Source: a virus. From it: a DNA stretch of 64,000 bases. The notes under the pieces are model-generated. The model searched no databases, had not been told where the DNA came from, and saw nothing but the letters and a program-made list of their open reading frames with translations. The stretch covers positions 62,001 through 126,000 of the IMG/VR virus record IMGVR_UViG_3300020473_000013; one strand, written 5' to 3'. A program made the translations under genes and the position numbers. Shown here one piece after another: positions 34,465 through 41,769 of the stretch (position 1 is the stretch's first letter; every line of letters begins with the position of its first letter).

Positions 34465-35195
34465 TGGCTACCCTCCACACCTTCCTCTACCTGTTCGACC
34501 TTGAAGCTGTTGTCCTGTAGGCGAGGAATATTGTCCGAAGCCAGAACACGGTTCTCATCCATGACGTTCCGATCGAAGATGGCTGCGCGCTCTTTCTCGT
34601 AACGGGCAACCTGCATAAGGACTGTGGTCTTGTCCAGCGTTAAGAAGCGGTCCGTATCCTTTTGGATAGACTCGCGAAGGGCGAGCACTCCGGACATGAG
34701 CACCTGACTGTCCGGGTGCATCTTGAGCATCATCATGTGGTCGGCAGGAATGTGGCCGACGGAGCACAGGTGATTGTAGGACTTCCAGTGAAGATCGCAC
34801 CGCCACTCCAAGCGCTGGCACATCTGGTGCGCGACATAATCAGGCTGCGAAGCGTGGACACGATGGGGTTGGATAATCTCCTTCAACATGCGAAGGAACT
34901 GGAGTTCGCGGCGAGCCTCATCGAGACACGGCTGGGCGACAACTTTACGGGCGCGCTGCTCGTCGATGTTACACTGCGCCAGTAGCTTACCGCTCTTGGA
35001 CTCATTCTCGTCTGCCAGAATGGTCTTGGAGGTTACCACTTTAGCCTGAGCCCTTAGGCTTTCTGCGAATGAGGTGTCGATAGCGAGTACGCGATCCTCT
35101 TCAAGCTCGCAGATGATGCGGTAGGCTTCATCAAAGGTATGGCAGTTGCCGAGGATGATGTAGGCAGTCTCAAATCGGGAATGTTTCCAGTGCAT
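34461..35195 (-). CDS. Hypothetical protein, 244 aa, first gene after structured leader
   Basis: Not recognised. The ATG at 35195 has GGAG eight bases upstream. It is predominantly helical, with CQRLEWRCDLHWKSYNHLC in the middle and DKTTVLMQVARYEKERAAI near the end. It is the first gene behind the 186-nt leader at 35196-35381 that can fold into alternative hairpins, so its expression may be controlled there. Confidence 0.7.
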   Translation of the reverse strand: MHWKHSRFETAYIILGNCHTFDEAYRIICELEEDRVLAIDTSFAESLRAQAKVVTSKTILADENESKSGKLLAQCNIDEQRARKVVAQPCLDEARRELQFLRMLKEIIQPHRVHASQPDYVAHQMCQRLEWRCDLHWKSYNHLCSVGHIPADHMMMLKMHPDSQVLMSGVLALRESIQKDTDRFLTLDKTTVLMQVARYEKERAAIFDRNVMDENRVLASDNIPRLQDNSFKVEQVEEGVEGSQ

Positions 35196-35381
35196 TACAA
35201 TCGCTCCAAAACAGAAAACCCGCAATGCGTTAGCGAACCCGAGGCACGGTCTGAGCGTTTGGGCTCTGTGCTGCGGAATCGCCGTACATTGCGGGTCATA
35301 GCGCGGGACGAAGGGTGGTGTCTACGTCCCGCAATTTCTAGGCCGGTGTCAACCTATGCGACGTTGCAGAAGGCGTCCGAC
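35196..35381 (-). promoter_or_regulatory. Structured leader with mutually exclusive hairpins (possible attenuator)
   Basis: Minus strand. Stem A: 35325-35332 with 35303-35310 (8 bp, GCGGGACG/CGTCCCGC). Stem B: 35287-35296 with 35218-35227 (10 bp, ACCCGCAATG/CATTGCGGGT), followed by TTTTCTGTTTT and the ribosome site. Stem C: 35328-35335 with 35288-35295 (8 bp, ATTGCGGG/CCCGCAAT), which excludes both A and B. Nested hairpins fill the stem-B loop. Alternatively stem B is merely a terminator for the H1-like gene. Confidence 0.5.
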
Positions 35382-35927
35382 TTACAGCTCGTCGTCGAAG
35401 TCGTCGAAGTCGTCAGCGCTCTTGGCAGACTTGCCCTTCTTGCCGCCTTTCTTGCCGCCTTTGGCATCGGCCTTGGCAGCGGCTTTCTTGCCGGCTTTCT
35501 TGCCCTTACCCTTCTTGGCAGGAGCTTCTTCTTCGGCAGCGGCCTTCTTGCCTTTGCCTTTGCCCTTGCCTTTCTTGCCCTTGGCAGGAGCTTCTTCTTC
35601 GGCAGCGGCCTTCTTGCCTTTGCCCTTGCCTTTCTTGCCCTTGGCAGGAGCTTCTTCTTCGGCAGCGGCTTTCTTGCCCTTGGCAGCACCCTTCTTGCCG
35701 CCTGCAGCCTTGCCGCCTTTGGCAGCGCCCTTGCCCTTGGCCGGTGCGGCTTCACCGTCGGTGCCGTTCTCGACGACTTCGATCTGAGCGGTCACGGCTT
35801 CGATCTGCTCGTCGATCTTGGTGGCGCCGGTCTCGATGGACTTCTTGGTGGCTTCGAGAGCCTTGAGCTGCTTCTTCAGGCGAGCGGCTTCACCACGTTG
35901 CGGCAGTTCGATAGTCTTTGCGGCCAT
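35382..35927 (-). CDS. Histone H1-like Lys/Ala-rich protein
   Basis: 181 residues. Residues 1-55 form a helical coiled-coil-like unit (RLKKQLKALEATKKSIETG). Residues about 65-165 are Lys/Ala/Gly repeats like the tails of histone H1 and bacterial H1-like proteins; a unit of the type KKAAAEEEAPAKGKKGKGKG recurs three times in tandem. The last ten residues DDFDDFDDEL are identical to the tip of the 517-residue protein at 41770. Likely condenses DNA or neutralises partners. Start at the second ATG; the first is only 3 nt from GGAG. Confidence 0.8.
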   Translation of the reverse strand: MAAKTIELPQRGEAARLKKQLKALEATKKSIETGATKIDEQIEAVTAQIEVVENGTDGEAAPAKGKGAAKGGKAAGGKKGAAKGKKAAAEEEAPAKGKKGKGKGKKAAAEEEAPAKGKKGKGKGKGKKAAAEEEAPAKKGKGKKAGKKAAAKADAKGGKKGGKKGKSAKSADDFDDFDDEL

Positions 35928-36131
35928 TGTCATGTACTCCGTACAGGTTCGATTTTACAATCGGGATTCAAGTTTGAACGGGACCGTAAGTAGGCCCCTA
36001 GGGGATAATGCCAAATTGTTTGCGCAGGCAAGGGGCGCATCATTTGCGAGGGCTGAATTAACGGCTCAGCCCTCAAGGCCAGGCGACGAACAGTCGATCA
36101 GATAGAGCCGGTGTCGGCGAGTCGGATGGGA
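35928..36131. other. Intergenic region with hairpins
   Basis: No gene. A 9-bp hairpin GAGGGCTGA/TCAGCCCTC lies at 36048-36074, CCCCTAGGGG at about 35996-36005, and TGCGC/GCGCA at 36021-36039. None is followed by a clear T-run. Confidence 0.5.
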
Positions 36132-36524
36132 TTAGTCGTCCCAGTCGTCGTCATCGTCATCGTCCTCGTCCTCGTCCTCATCGTCCTCGTCGTCGTCCTC
36201 TTCATCATCGTCGTCGTCGGAGTCGTCGTCGTCCTCGTCGTCGTCGTCGTCGTCGTCGTCGTCCTCGTCGTCGTCGTCGTCCTCGTCATCATCGTCGTCG
36301 TCGGAGTCGGAATCATCATCCTCGTCCTCGTCGTCCTCGTCGTCCTCGTCGTCCTCGTCTTCGTCGTCCTCCGGCTCCTCATCCTCACCGGACTTCTCAC
36401 TCACGAGGTCGATCAGCGTTTCGAGGGTGTGGTTCTTCTCCTGAGCCTCGACCAGGAAGGTCAGGAAAGCAGTGCCGAAAAGGGCTTCGAGGTCGAGGGG
36501 TTGCGGCTTCTTGGACTTGGCCAT
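36132..36524 (-). CDS. Polyanionic protein with about 85-residue Asp/Glu tail
   Basis: 130 residues from ATG 36524 (AGGAT upstream). Residues 1-45 are ordinary (PLDLEALFGTAFLTFLVEAQ). From about residue 47 nearly every residue is Asp or Glu with a few Ser, ending DDDDDDDWDD, the same tip as the SSB. Such a tail could mimic DNA or SSB tails, bind basic proteins such as the neighbouring H1-like and HU-like proteins, or inhibit host DNA-binding enzymes. The coding DNA is a near-perfect GAC/GAG triplet repeat. Confidence 0.75.
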   Translation of the reverse strand: MAKSKKPQPLDLEALFGTAFLTFLVEAQEKNHTLETLIDLVSEKSGEDEEPEDDEDEDDEDDEDDEDEDDDSDSDDDDDDEDDDDDEDDDDDDDDDEDDDDSDDDDDEEDDDEDDEDEDEDDDDDDDWDD

Positions 36525-36599
36525 TACTGTATATCCTTTCGGTTGTTGCGTAGTGAGGTTGGGGGTGTTGCTAACAGTCGTCTCGTTGCGACTGCTCAA

Positions 36600-36607
36600 T
36601 CTTTACA
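36600..36607 (-). promoter_or_regulatory. TGTAAAGA promoter motif
   Basis: Minus strand GAAAGTGTAAAGATTGAGC follows the stop of the 235-residue gene and lies 76 nt before the polyanionic-protein start. Confidence 0.4.
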
Positions 36608-36627
36608 CTTTCACGAAACTGCTGGCG

Positions 36628-37335
36628 TCAGAGGTCTTCGTCGTCGAGGTCTTCGTCGTCTTCGTCCTCGTCCTCGTCCTCCTCATCTTCATCTTCATCT
36701 TCGTCTTCATCCTCGTCGTCCTCATCCTCATCGGAATCGTCGTCGAGGTCCTCATCTTCGTCCTCGTCCTCGTCCTCGTCTTCGTCGTCGAAGTCCTCAT
36801 CTTCCTCGTCATCGACAGGAGCGGGAGCAGGCTTGGACTTCTTACCCTTCTTACCCTTGGCCGGCTTGGCGGCGCGCTGAGCCTTGTCGTCCTCATCGGC
36901 GAAGACTTCGATCTTGATGGCATCGTTCGGATAAATGCAGGTGATCTCGCCAGTGACGTAATCCTTGATCTTGAGGACGCCGGTTTGAGCATCGCGCTTG
37001 ATGAAGCCTTTGAGGCTGTACATCAGGTCGTCGCGCAGCACGGTGACACTGGAAGGTTCGCCCGGGCGGCCGAATACCTTAACCACGTCGCGAACCATGA
37101 AAGTGCTGAGGCGAGTCTTCTTGGAGCCGTTCGTTTTCTTGTGGCGGAAAACGACGCCGGATTCATCTTGGCTGACCAGAAAGCCATTGAGCGTGACAGG
37201 TACGCGGCTGGCGTAAACATTGACAACGTGCACCGCTTGATCAACCGCCATACCAACGCCAGGCTTGATACCGCGCAGACGACGATTGATCTTGTCGGTC
37301 TGCGACAGGCGTTTGTTGGTCTTCGGCTTGGCCAT
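36628..37335 (-). CDS. Protein with folded core and long Asp/Glu tail, 235 aa
   Basis: Not recognised. Residues 1-145 appear folded and basic (TDKINRRLRGIKPGVGMAVD, FMVRDVVKVFGRPGEP, LMYSLKGFIKRDAQTG). A Lys/Ala/Pro linker (about 150-170) leads into 65 residues of Asp/Glu ending DEDLDDEDL. Two TGTAAA(T/G)A motifs lie upstream. Possible nucleoid or replication accessory; inferred from cluster context. Confidence 0.75.
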   Translation of the reverse strand: MAKPKTNKRLSQTDKINRRLRGIKPGVGMAVDQAVHVVNVYASRVPVTLNGFLVSQDESGVVFRHKKTNGSKKTRLSTFMVRDVVKVFGRPGEPSSVTVLRDDLMYSLKGFIKRDAQTGVLKIKDYVTGEITCIYPNDAIKIEVFADEDDKAQRAAKPAKGKKGKKSKPAPAPVDDEEDEDFDDEDEDEDEDEDEDLDDDSDEDEDDEDEDEDEDEDEEDEDEDEDDEDLDDEDL

Positions 37336-37375
37336 TTGTATCTCCAGATAAAATGCTGCCCGATGTTCTGAGCAA

Positions 37376-37447
37376 TCTTTACAGTTTCAGAGCTGTCTAG
37401 GTGCGGGGCGGCAGAATAACTACCGCCCGTGCTACCCGTTATTTACA
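37376..37447 (-). promoter_or_regulatory. Two promoter motifs (TGTAAAGA and TGTAAATA) with hairpin between
   Basis: Minus strand: ACTGTAAATAACGG (37440-37447) at the stop of the 396-residue gene, then a GGGCGG/CCGCCC hairpin, then ACTGTAAAGATTGC (37376-37383), 41 nt before the ATG at 37335. Confidence 0.45.
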
Positions 37448-37448
37448 G

Positions 37449-38639
37449 TTACAGGAGGAGCAGTGCGTCGCCGCCGTTGGTCAGGAGCATACGCTCGGCA
37501 TCCTGAGCGGTGTTGCCTGCCGGGAACAGGCGATAGAGGTCGTGGCCCAGATCAGTCGCACACTTGCGCAGGTAGGTACCAGACACGATCACCGCTTCAC
37601 TCTCCTCAGTGGCGAAGCTCTGGAAGACGTTCAGGAGCGATTCGTCCAGAATGTCCTCGGTGTTGAAAGCCAGAGACAGGCGGAAGTCGTCGTCACCAAG
37701 GCCGGCTTCGCGGGCGTAGTTGTTGACGATCTTCTGCATAGAGGACAGAGGCTTGAGCATGGACTGCGCGTTGGCCAAGATCGGCATGTTGACATTGACA
37801 GCCACGGTCGGACGCAGGATCACGGTACCATCCTCGCTGTCGGTGTCATACACCGGCCATGTCACCACAGAGAAAGACTGTTCTGCGGGAACAGTGACGA
37901 CGTGAGAGGTCGGACCAGAAACATCGTTCTCGGTTACGCCGATGTCGTCGATGTTCTCGTCCTCGTCAGCTTCTTCCTCCTCTTCCTCTTCCTCTTCAGG
38001 GGCGGAAACGAATGAGAACTTCGGACGGTGCGGGTCATCGAAGACGCCGTACATCAGCTCACGGGCGCGACCGTCGAGGTAGGACATCAGCTCGTTGACG
38101 CGATCCTCGATGCCATCCGCAGGACCGAACAGCATGGCTTCGTCACGGCTGTGACCGACGAAGGATGCCAAGTCGGCGAGACCCGAGCGAAGCAGGCCAT
38201 ACGGGTTGCGCTCGCTGCCGTTACCTTTACGCATCGGGCTTGCGACACTGTAGTGGGAGCCGTTGATTTCCACCACTTCCGGTACGCCGTCGGCGAGAGA
38301 AGGAGTGACGTTCAGCATGATGCGCGGCTCGATGCGAAGACGGACGGCGCCACTACCTGCGAGAAGTTCGCCGAACGTGGGAGCCAGCTCGTTCTCCTCG
38401 ATGGTCTCGTCCTGCTCCTCGGTATCTTCGGACGGCTCATCGTCTTCGACTTCCGGATCGTCAGAAGCGATGGGCTCCTCGCCCATGTCTTCGTCACCCA
38501 TGTCTTGCACGTCTTCGATGTTGGCTTCGGGCTCGCTGGCTTCGTTCTCGCCAACGACGTTACCCTTCTGGACGGTCTGATCGTCGGCTTCGCCGATGAT
38601 GTCGCGAGCAGAACGCGATTCGTGTTCACGATTGGACAT
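37449..38639 (-). CDS. Hypothetical acidic protein, 396 aa
   Basis: Not recognised. The ATG at 38639 follows AAAGGAGAAAGG. The first 95 residues are very acidic and disordered. A beta-rich domain follows (VRLRIEPRIMLNVTPSLADG, HYSVASPMRKG), then an all-Glu stretch of nine with Asp near residue 220, then a second folded part (FRLSLAFNTEDILDES) ending LLTNGGDALLLL. The composition fits the surrounding acidic cluster; no enzymatic motif seen. Confidence 0.7.
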   Translation of the reverse strand: MSNREHESRSARDIIGEADDQTVQKGNVVGENEASEPEANIEDVQDMGDEDMGEEPIASDDPEVEDDEPSEDTEEQDETIEENELAPTFGELLAGSGAVRLRIEPRIMLNVTPSLADGVPEVVEINGSHYSVASPMRKGNGSERNPYGLLRSGLADLASFVGHSRDEAMLFGPADGIEDRVNELMSYLDGRARELMYGVFDDPHRPKFSFVSAPEEEEEEEEEADEDENIDDIGVTENDVSGPTSHVVTVPAEQSFSVVTWPVYDTDSEDGTVILRPTVAVNVNMPILANAQSMLKPLSSMQKIVNNYAREAGLGDDDFRLSLAFNTEDILDESLLNVFQSFATEESEAVIVSGTYLRKCATDLGHDLYRLFPAGNTAQDAERMLLTNGGDALLLL

Positions 38640-38730
38640 TTTCCTTTCTCCTTTACTTTCGCTTTGAGAGATCATCTGCTGGCGGAGCATACCTGAGCGG
38701 CTTACCACTCGGTCACACATGGTACACCTC

Positions 38731-40251
38731 CTAGTTGGCAGCCACTAGATAGACCGGCAACTTCTGAGGCTTCTTTACACTTCCCATTTCCACAGGACGT
38801 GCGATGATGCCGGACACGTTGAAGTCGGGATACTTCTCCGACAGTTTCTTCATTGCCGAACGATAGGTCTTCGGCGTGAAGGCTTTCTTGCCTGAAGGCC
38901 TGAGAACGAAATAATCCCCAAGCAGGCTTGTGTTGGTCACAGTAAAACCAATACCCATAAGGTGCTGGTCGATATGCTGACCCACAGGCACGGGCACGGT
39001 CTTGCCTTTCTTTCCGTAGTAAATGTCGGTAGCGATGAAACGGAAAAGATTCTCAGGATACTTAGCTTCCTGTCGACCGCGATACTGCGCGTTCATGGAC
39101 TCCATGGCCTTGAGGCGCTGTTTGTATGAGGCGATCTGTGTCTCGATAGAGCCTTCGGCGGTGCCTTTCTTGATCTGGGCCCCAAACTTCTTGAGGGCTT
39201 TCAAGTCACTTCGGAGTCGTGCTTTAGTCTCGATGTCGCCTTTACGCTTAGCGCGGCGGAACTCCTTACCTTTGGCGTCGAACTCCTCTTTCAGGAGAGC
39301 ATACTCCGACCCGTCACGTACACGCTCCAGCCGAGCCTTAGCCTCTTTCATGAGGTCGTTTACGGAGTTGTACTCCGGATGGTCTATGACCTTCTTACGT
39401 TCCACATCGAGCGTTTCAAGGAACACGGATAGGAGGTCCGATGTAGTGCGCGCTTCGGGGTGGACCTTACGAACAAACTTTTTCTTGCTATTCGGGACAG
39501 CCAGCGTACCGGCGACCACGAAATAGCTAGGCGGGAACTCGAAGTAATCATCCATGTGCGCAACATAGTTGGGCTGCATGATCTTCTTGTGTTCCGGTTT
39601 CTCGCATCCGTGAGAGCCAATATAGTTCGGCAGGTTCAGCTTGTTGGCAATCTCCAGCGCTACCCTTTCACCGTGAATACCTCCTACGCGAACGTCGTAC
39701 AGGTAACACCGACTTTTATCTCCTACCTGCTTAACGCGATAGATGGCGTACAAGCGAAGCCCTGCAATCAAAGGGGATAGGAGGTAGGTATCGTTCGGTA
39801 CGTCGCCTGGCTCCACTCGACGAAACTTCGGAATCATCGAGTTATAGATGCTCTCCACCTTACCTGGATACGAGTAATCGGAGTCGGGCAGGCGCTTCAG
39901 GTCTTTATCCAGAGCAGCAGTCGCCTGCTCGAAGTCGAGAGGACCTGTCTCCACAAGAGCAAAGTTTGCCCAGGACATGGCGTGAGCCTGATCTTCGGGA
40001 ACACCAAGTCCTACGGTGTACATCATCGACAGCGTGAGCATGTCGTTTAGGTTGCCGCCTTTCGCCCCGGAGGCGATTCGCTTCACCGTGGTGTTGGGGA
40101 TACGCGGCATGATATTCAATGTCTCCTTCCCAGAAGCAAGCTCCAACGGCATATCTAGCACCGTTTCCGGGTACGGCGACTTGACCTTTATGCTGTCCGG
40201 ATACTGCACGAACAGCCTGTTGAACAGAGTGGCAATGGCTTCATTTGGCAT
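38731..40251 (-). CDS. Sel1-repeat-containing protein, possibly NAD-ligase-like remnant, 506 aa
   Basis: Residues about 62-98 (GAKGGNLNDMLTLSMMYTVG, LGVPEDQAHAMSWANFAL) form one Sel1-like repeat. Residues about 155-260 weakly recall the adenylation domain of NAD-dependent DNA ligase (LLSPLIAGLRLYAIYRVK where ligases have EPKIDGLA, and FVVAGTLAVPNSKKKF for RGEVYMP), but the catalytic Lys and Asp are absent. A charged helical segment (about 290-380) and a Lys-rich C-terminal domain follow. The ligase idea is tentative. The start overlaps the preceding gene. Confidence 0.5.
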   Translation of the reverse strand: MPNEAIATLFNRLFVQYPDSIKVKSPYPETVLDMPLELASGKETLNIMPRIPNTTVKRIASGAKGGNLNDMLTLSMMYTVGLGVPEDQAHAMSWANFALVETGPLDFEQATAALDKDLKRLPDSDYSYPGKVESIYNSMIPKFRRVEPGDVPNDTYLLSPLIAGLRLYAIYRVKQVGDKSRCYLYDVRVGGIHGERVALEIANKLNLPNYIGSHGCEKPEHKKIMQPNYVAHMDDYFEFPPSYFVVAGTLAVPNSKKKFVRKVHPEARTTSDLLSVFLETLDVERKKVIDHPEYNSVNDLMKEAKARLERVRDGSEYALLKEEFDAKGKEFRRAKRKGDIETKARLRSDLKALKKFGAQIKKGTAEGSIETQIASYKQRLKAMESMNAQYRGRQEAKYPENLFRFIATDIYYGKKGKTVPVPVGQHIDQHLMGIGFTVTNTSLLGDYFVLRPSGKKAFTPKTYRSAMKKLSEKYPDFNVSGIIARPVEMGSVKKPQKLPVYLVAAN

Positions 40252-40651
40252 AAGCGGGTTCTACCGTGGAGAGGAGGTGCTTCACCTGATCTATTGCCGA
40301 CGTGTGCGCACCTTCGATAGAGAGGTTGGCCTCGTCGTCCTTCACCGTCTTCTGGGTGATGCCGAGGAAAAGTTGCGCGTCCATGATGCAGATGTCGCAG
40401 GCCTCAAACATCGTTGTGGGAAACGCGATGACACTAGCTCCAGACTGAATGAGCTTGGTGTTAAGCTCATCGAAGAAAGAGGCCGGAATGTCATCGGCCT
40501 CTACACGACACGTAGGGGCCTCGATAGCGAGGGCGCCCGAAATGAGGATAGGTTGGGGATTATCCTCATCGGTGCGTCCTGCCATTTCTCCATCGGTCAG
40601 AGCCACGTACCGTTTGATGAAGGTGTCGGTGTTGCAAAGGGGCGTCGTCAT
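40241..40651 (-). CDS. Hypothetical protein, 136 aa
   Basis: Not recognised. The ATG at 40651 has GGAG seven bases upstream. Mixed alpha/beta (QPILISGALAIEAPTCRVEA, SGASVIAFPTTMFEACDICI). It contains Cys at about 8, 48, 86 and 89. It overlaps the Sel1-repeat gene by 11 nt. Confidence 0.7.
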   Translation of the reverse strand: MTTPLCNTDTFIKRYVALTDGEMAGRTDEDNPQPILISGALAIEAPTCRVEADDIPASFFDELNTKLIQSGASVIAFPTTMFEACDICIMDAQLFLGITQKTVKDDEANLSIEGAHTSAIDQVKHLLSTVEPAYAK

Positions 40652-40704
40652 ACAATGTCTCCACAGTAGAGCCTCGAAAGGCTGTTTGATCGAAGTTCGA
40701 TGCG

Positions 40705-40732
40705 GCGAGGGGAACAAGTAGGCTCCCCTCGC
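40705..40732 (-). other. GC hairpin downstream of HU-like gene
   Basis: GCGAGGGG/CCCCTCGC, 8 bp with a 12-nt loop, 13 nt after the HU-like stop. There is no T-run; it may be an mRNA end or Rho-independent stop of low efficiency. Confidence 0.45.
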
Positions 40733-40744
40733 GCGGTTCTGCCG

Positions 40745-41260
40745 TTATACCAGTGCAGCGTCCTTGAGCTTCTTCATAGGACGAACCTTGATCTTGGTGG
40801 TGGCGGGCTTCGGCTTGGTGACGATCTCCTTGCCAAAGGACATCTTCGTTTCGCCGCCTTTCTTGGCCGGAATGTGCTTGGTCACGACCTTGAGCAGTCC
40901 CGGAATCATGAACTCGCCGAGACCCTTCTTGCGGATGGACGCGAGCATGGTAGTCTCCAGAGCTTCCATGACCTTCTTGACATCCTTCTTGTCGAGTTCG
41001 GTCTCGTCAGCCAGATGCTGGATGAGCTGAGTCTTGGTCAGCTTCTCCTTCATCGGCTTCGGCAGGTGAGAGGTATCCGGCTTGGCCGCCTTGCCTTTCT
41101 TCGTGCTACCCTTCTTCGCGGAAGCCTTGGCTTTGGTAGCCTTGGTAGCCTTCGAGGCCTTCTTCTCAGACGCCTTGGTCTTGGCAGTCTTCTTGGTGGT
41201 CTTCACGTCCTCGTCCTTCTTGGAACGAGTCTTCTTGGTCTTGGTGGTCTTGGTAGCCAT
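40745..41260 (-). CDS. HU/IHF-family DNA-binding protein with Lys-rich N-terminal extension
   Basis: 171 residues. Residues about 70-165 form an HU-like domain (LTKTQLIQHLADETELDKKD, VKKVMEALETTMLASIRK, GEFMIPGLLKVVTKHIPAKK). The usual GRNP arm tip is replaced by ETKMSFGKEIVTKPKPATTK. The first 65 residues are Lys/Ala/Thr repeats like the tails of mycobacterial HupB or H1. It should bend or coat phage DNA. The leader GGAGTAACATCATGGCT is the same as that of the 517-residue gene. A TGTAAATA motif lies 45 nt upstream. Confidence 0.85.
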   Translation of the reverse strand: MATKTTKTKKTRSKKDEDVKTTKKTAKTKASEKKASKATKATKAKASAKKGSTKKGKAAKPDTSHLPKPMKEKLTKTQLIQHLADETELDKKDVKKVMEALETTMLASIRKKGLGEFMIPGLLKVVTKHIPAKKGGETKMSFGKEIVTKPKPATTKIKVRPMKKLKDAALV

Positions 41261-41304
41261 GATGTTACTCCTGAGGATTCAATAGTACAGTAGCGTACGG
41301 GTTA

Positions 41305-41312
41305 TATTTACA
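41305..41312 (-). promoter_or_regulatory. TGTAAATA promoter motif before HU-like gene
   Basis: Minus strand CCACTGTAAATATAACCCG, 45 nt upstream of the ATG and just after the stop of the 51-residue gene. Confidence 0.5.
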
Positions 41313-41320
41313 GTGGAAGG

Positions 41321-41476
41321 TTATTCTTCCTCGTCGCCGCCCAGAGGTCGGGCAGCGTGGGTGGCCGAAGCCAGGCACTCGTCGTCACAGTAGACGTTAC
41401 CGTCGTTATCAACCACCAGATCGACTTCGCGGTAATCGCCACAGTTGTTGCAGTAGCCAGAGTCGATGTCATCCAT
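41321..41476 (-). CDS. Small zinc-ribbon protein, 51 aa
   Basis: Begins MDDIDSGYCNNCGDYREVD and contains VYCDDECLASA: C9-x2-C12 and C30-x3-C34 give a compact zinc ribbon. It ends GGDEEE. The ATG shares its A with the TGA of the upstream gene and has GGAG eight bases before it, so it is clearly translated by coupling. Similar small ribbons are common in phages, function unknown. Confidence 0.75.
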   Translation of the reverse strand: MDDIDSGYCNNCGDYREVDLVVDNDGNVYCDDECLASATHAARPLGGDEEE

Positions 41477-41727
41477 CACGGGCACTCCAAACTTTTCACG
41501 ATGTGCCGTACGGCATTCAACGTATCACGCACATAGTGGTCAGTTATGTGAAGTTTGGGAGGGGAGCGAGTAAGCGCTATCAGCGCCTCCTCCAGTCGAG
41601 GTATCTCAGGCTTCAATGCCTTGAGAACGGATACGCGGAGTCGGTGAAGTTTATCCTCATACCTGACACTCAGCGTCTCGCTTCGATCTCGCTCCTGCTC
41701 CAGCAAACATTTCAGGTCGTCTGACAT
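41476..41727 (-). CDS. Hypothetical helical protein, 83 aa
   Basis: Not recognised. Charged helices (LLEQERDRSETLSVRYEDKL, IPRLEEALIALTRS). The start is MSDDLKC with a weak ribosome site. It overlaps the zinc-ribbon gene by one base. Confidence 0.65.
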   Translation of the reverse strand: MSDDLKCLLEQERDRSETLSVRYEDKLHRLRVSVLKALKPEIPRLEEALIALTRSPPKLHITDHYVRDTLNAVRHIVKSLECP

Positions 41728-41769
41728 CGAGCCTGCCGCAACAGGCTCGTGGTCGGAAAGGTTCGACTT

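Noticed and set aside
35440-35700. Tandem repeats in the H1-like gene considered as a CRISPR-like array
   Set aside because: The units are contiguous in-frame coding repeats without spacers.
38772-38779. TGTAAAGA inside the end of the Sel1-repeat gene
   Set aside because: It lies about 130 nt from the next start, outside the 27-76 nt range of the other copies, and may be chance coding sequence.
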